Source: Saccopteryx bilineata (lineage: Eukaryota > Chordata > Mammalia > Chiroptera > Emballonuridae). Taken from it: a DNA stretch of 64,000 nucleotides. The first letter of the stretch is position 1. Every line of letters starts with the position of its first letter. This document shows positions 50,289 to 54,800 of this stretch, in pieces. The position numbers were made by a program, and so were the translations under genes. The notes beneath the pieces are model-generated. The model did not search any database, was not told the origin of the DNA, and saw nothing but the letters and a program-made list of their open reading frames with translations. The stretch spans positions 53,513,613-53,577,612 of the forward strand of contig NC_089496.1 in the NCBI RefSeq assembly GCF_036850765.1, written 5' to 3'.

Positions 50289-51784
50289 GAAAAGCTGTTT
50301 TTAAAAGACTGAGGGTGTAGAGATCGGTTTACTCTAATGGACTCTTTAACAAAATTTATTTTAGCAAATGCAGTTTTTTAATTTGCTAAATTGTGGCTCT
50401 TCGACACGCTTTATTATTTTTTTAACTTGATACTTTTAATTCACGTGAACTGCACGTGCTAGATGGTGTCCAGGATACCTTGTGGGAACACCTGCTGGCT
50501 GAACTAACCTTGAGCAGGTGACATTATGACTCTTGTGGGCTTCTTCCTCCATAAAAAAGGACCAAAAGTCCTATCACATGACTGCTTTGGTATAAAGACA
50601 AGCATATCAGCAGTAGCTAATCTACAACGCAGTACATCACGCAATAATTTTTAACCTAAAAGTTCGCCTTTTTCCTCTGATTTTTAAAAGAAACGAAAAC
50701 ATGTGTGGACCACTTACAAACCTTGTGGTCTCTGAACACTGTTCCCTGTGTCATGGGTCAATCATCCCTGAGGAAAACATGGAAGGAGACACACTCTCTC
50801 ACTCGGCAGGATTTCGAGCCGTGGGGAAGCGGGTTGGCTGTGGCAGGGTCACGTCTGTGCCCTCCTGTGGGTTCTCGCGCGGGCTCTCGGGCCCCTGTGC
50901 CGCTCACGGTTCTAGAAGGCCCCTCACGCCTCTCAGAACCCAGCCCAGGCCAGGCACACTCCACAGAGGCTGCTGGGGACAGTCCGGCCGACAGTGTGCC
51001 CACCCATAGCCCTCAGTCCCCCCCCACACGGGTGCTCTGCGGTGCCACTGTCCCTGACGCAGAATCTAGCTGCCCTCTGTGCTCGGGCAGTGCCCTCTGT
51101 GCTCGGGCAGTGCCCTCTGTCCTTGGGCAGTGCCCTCTGTGCTCGGGCAGTGCCCTCTGTGCTCGGGCAGTGCCCTCTGTCCTTGGGCAGTGCCCTCTGT
51201 GCTCGGGCAGTGCCCTCTGTCCTTGGGAAGTGCCCTCTGTGCTCGGGCAGTGCCCTCTGTGCTCGGGCAGGCCCTCTGTCCTTGGGCAGTGCCCTCTGTG
51301 CTCGGGCAGTGCCCTCTGTGTTCGGGCAGGCCCTCTGTGCTCAGGCAGTGCCCTCTGTGCTCGGGCAGTGCCCTCTGTCCTTGGGCAGTGCCCTCTGTGC
51401 TCGGGCAGGCCCTCTGTGCTCGGGCAGTGCCCTCTGTCCTTGGGCAGTGCCCTCTGTGCTCGGGCAGTGCCCTCTGTCCTCGGGCAGTGCCCTCTGTGCT
51501 CGGGCAGTGCCCTCTGTCCTTGGGCAGTGCCCTCTGTGCTCGGGCAGTGCCCTCTGTCCTCGGGCAGACCCCTCCTCACAGTCAGCGTTGTGACCACACA
51601 CAGCACCGAGTTCTCACTCAACAGGGAGAGTCCACTCATGTCGTGGGCTCCCGAATGCATGGCCGTCTCAGTCGATTCAAGACGGTGCCAGCCTGTCGTG
51701 TGGTGTTTGTTTCATGTGACACTGAAATCTGTGTCTATGGTGCTTGGATATTCTGGAATATATATCTATATCTATAACTATATT

Positions 51785-51823
<39 letters not shown>

Positions 51824-54800
51824 TTGCCTGAACCTTAAAGAAAGAAGAAACAACACGTTTGGTTCAGGGACAGGGACTATTAAACTCCGTGAGGTCTTGG
51901 GCACTAAGACCTTTCATTATGAAAGGCAGATAATTATTTAGCAATTATTTAACTTCAGTCAAAGTTTTCTCCTCTCCCTCTCCTTCCAGTCCTCCCCCCC
52001 ACACACACACCTGTATCTACTCACGCTGACAGGCAAAACAAGACTTAGGGTTGCACAAATACCACAACATTTGTACACTGAGATTTAAAGTGAGTGATGG
52101 ATTCACTCCACTTAAAACAGTATCCCAGACACGTCTCCTTAGCTGCTGGGGAGGGACACATTCTCTCCCATCCAGAGATTTTACGTCAGTAAGATGTGCC
52201 GTACTGCGGTGTGCGGGGAGCACAGAGCACGCCAGATCCCCCGGCCACAATGGGAAACACGGGAAGGAGCGAGTCTAACCGTTTATTAGCCGGTGGGCAC
52301 CTCGGGGCAGCTGGAAACTCTCCTTTCTGTACAGAGTTTACACCAGCGATAAACTGGCCCTCTTGGCTGGGTGACACTGACTTTTTCCACAAAGGCATCA
52401 AGTCGCCCAACAACACACGTCACACGATTCAGGACGTGGGTTTCCTCGTGGCGTGAAATTGCCACATCGTCTGTAGTGTGGAACCCCACGCCCTGCCTGG
52501 GCCCCGCCCACCCCTCTAATGCCATCCGAGGACGAGGGACTGAACTGAGGAGAGAGTGCAGCCACCTGAGGGAGACAGCTCTCATCTCCGAAGGCCGCTC
52601 GCCCACCCGGCACACCTCGAAACTCCAGACGTGAAACCAAGAGGCTGGTTGAGATCCCGGGAGATTATTGAAAGCAAGGCATTCTGGGTACGGAGGGGGT
52701 TTTGCAAACTAAAAAGTGGAAGGGACATCTGGTGATGTTCTTACCTTCCTGAAAAGGATACAACGGCAGGGACGGCTCACCTTTCTCTGGGGAGTGGGTG
52801 GGTGGGAGATTGGTCTCTCTCCACTGGAAGTGTGAAAAACAATTAAATAACAGAGTACTTACTCTTAGGAAAAACGGAAATTTTTTCCCGTAGAATCCGA
52901 CTCTAAAGAACTCCGGCTCAAGACGTTGCTGGTCCATAATCTTGTCGTAGAAAGAGGCCTCCATCATCTGCAAAGCACAGGGGACAGGCAATCACCCGTC
53001 TCAGCTTTCAGCCCCGCTGGTGTGTGGGGGAGGCTCTCCCCCGGATGGGACAGACGTCCCTCGAGCTCCCAGGCTGCTGCGTGCGGACCCCGGCCATCAG
53101 GACGGACCCGGCGCAGCATCCCACGTTCTCGCCAGAGGAAAGCGTTCCTCCCAGGCTGCTGCGTGCGGACCCGGGCCGTCAGGGACCCGGCGTAGCATCC
53201 CACGTTCTCGCCTGAGGAAAGCGTTCCTCCCAGGCTGCTGCGTGCGGACCTGGGCCGTCAGGGACCCGGCGTAGCATCCCACGTTCTCGCCTGAGGAAAG
53301 CGTTCCCAGGCGCTCCGCCTGCTGAGGACACCTTCGCCTCCCGGGGAAGTAAAAGTGAACGCAAACGAACGGTGAGCAGCAAACCTCCCCGGAGAGTTCT
53401 CACGCCGGGTGCCGTCACCTGCGGGCCCGCTTCTCCTCGGACACGGTGACCCAGGGCCTCTGGAAGGTGCAAACCTGCTCGGGTTGGATGGGGACAGACT
53501 GCCCGCCCCAGCCAGAGGAGGCCCCCCCTGCACAGTGCGGCCAGGGCCCGGCACGCGGACGCGACCACGGTGCGCTGTAACGCGGGAGGCTGATGACGTG
53601 CACGGTGTCACCACCCCCAGGGGTCCCAGAGAAAGACTGGTGTTGGGCGAGGAGTCTCCGCCTCCCCACCCCCTGAAACAGCCCCTGAAACGGAAGCTGG
53701 CACGCAGGGCAATGCTTCGGGTTTGTAAAGATCTTCGTGAGGATGGCACCCAAGGGCTGTCCTGGGTCAACACTGTCCCCTCGCCTCTGGTACAGGGGCA
53801 GGGTGCCAAGAGAGGCAGGGAGCCGCAGAGCCTGCCGGAGCCAGCAGACGGGCAGGAGTTCAAACGAGGCGCGTTCTGTTTGGTTTCCACGTTAGCGGAC
53901 ACGCCCATGAGCCGCTGACAGGGAACACTGCCTGGGCGAACGGTGGCCCCTGCTGGCTGAATGAGTGACTCGGTGGGGGCGGGGGAGGGGACGGCGGGGA
54001 CGGAAAGGGTTACGGCACCATCTCCTCAACTGCGACCTCGGAATAAAAATGCAACACCATCACCTCTTTTTTTCTTTTTTTTTTGTATGTAAAAACTGAT
54101 GATCCTATTTTAATTTTTTTTTTTTCCTTTCCAAGTGAGAGAAGGGGAGATAGAGAGACAGACTCTCACATGTGCTCTCTCACTCTGACTGGGATCCACC
54201 CCTAACGCCCATCTGGGGCCAATGACTTGCCCATCTGGGGCCATCCGCACAACTGAGCTATTGTTAGTACCTGAGGAGGAGGCTCCACAGAGCCATTCTC
54301 AGTGCCCAGGGCTGATATTCTCAAAACAATTGAGCCTTGGCTGTGGGAGGAAAACAGAGAGAGAGAGAAGTGGGAGGGGGAGGGTGGAGAAGCAGATGGG
54401 CGCTTCTCCTGTGTGCCCTGGCTGGGAATCGAACCCGGGACTTCCACAGGCCGGGCTTATGCTCTACCGCTGAGCCTACTAGCCAGGACCGTGATCCTAT
54501 TTTAAAAACCCTAAGGCCCTGGCCACTTGGCTCAGTGGTAGAGCGTCGGCCTGGCGTGTAGAAGTCCCGGGTTTGATTCCCGGCCAGGGCACACAGGAGA
54601 AACGCCCATTTGCTTCTCCACCCCTCCCCCTCTCCTTCCTCTCTGTCTCTCTCTTCCCCTCCCGCAGCCAAGGCTCCATTGGAGCAAAGATGGCCCGGGC
54701 GCTGGGGATGGCTCCTTGGCCTCTGCCTCAGGCACTAGAATAGCTCTGATTGCGGCAGAGCAACGCCCCGGATGGGCAGAGCATCGCCCCCTGGTGGGCA

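Noticed and set aside
50705..51838. 377-codon plus-strand frame with repeated CARAVPSVLGQCPL
   Set aside because: A product of the 20-bp array; no splice, start context or homologue.
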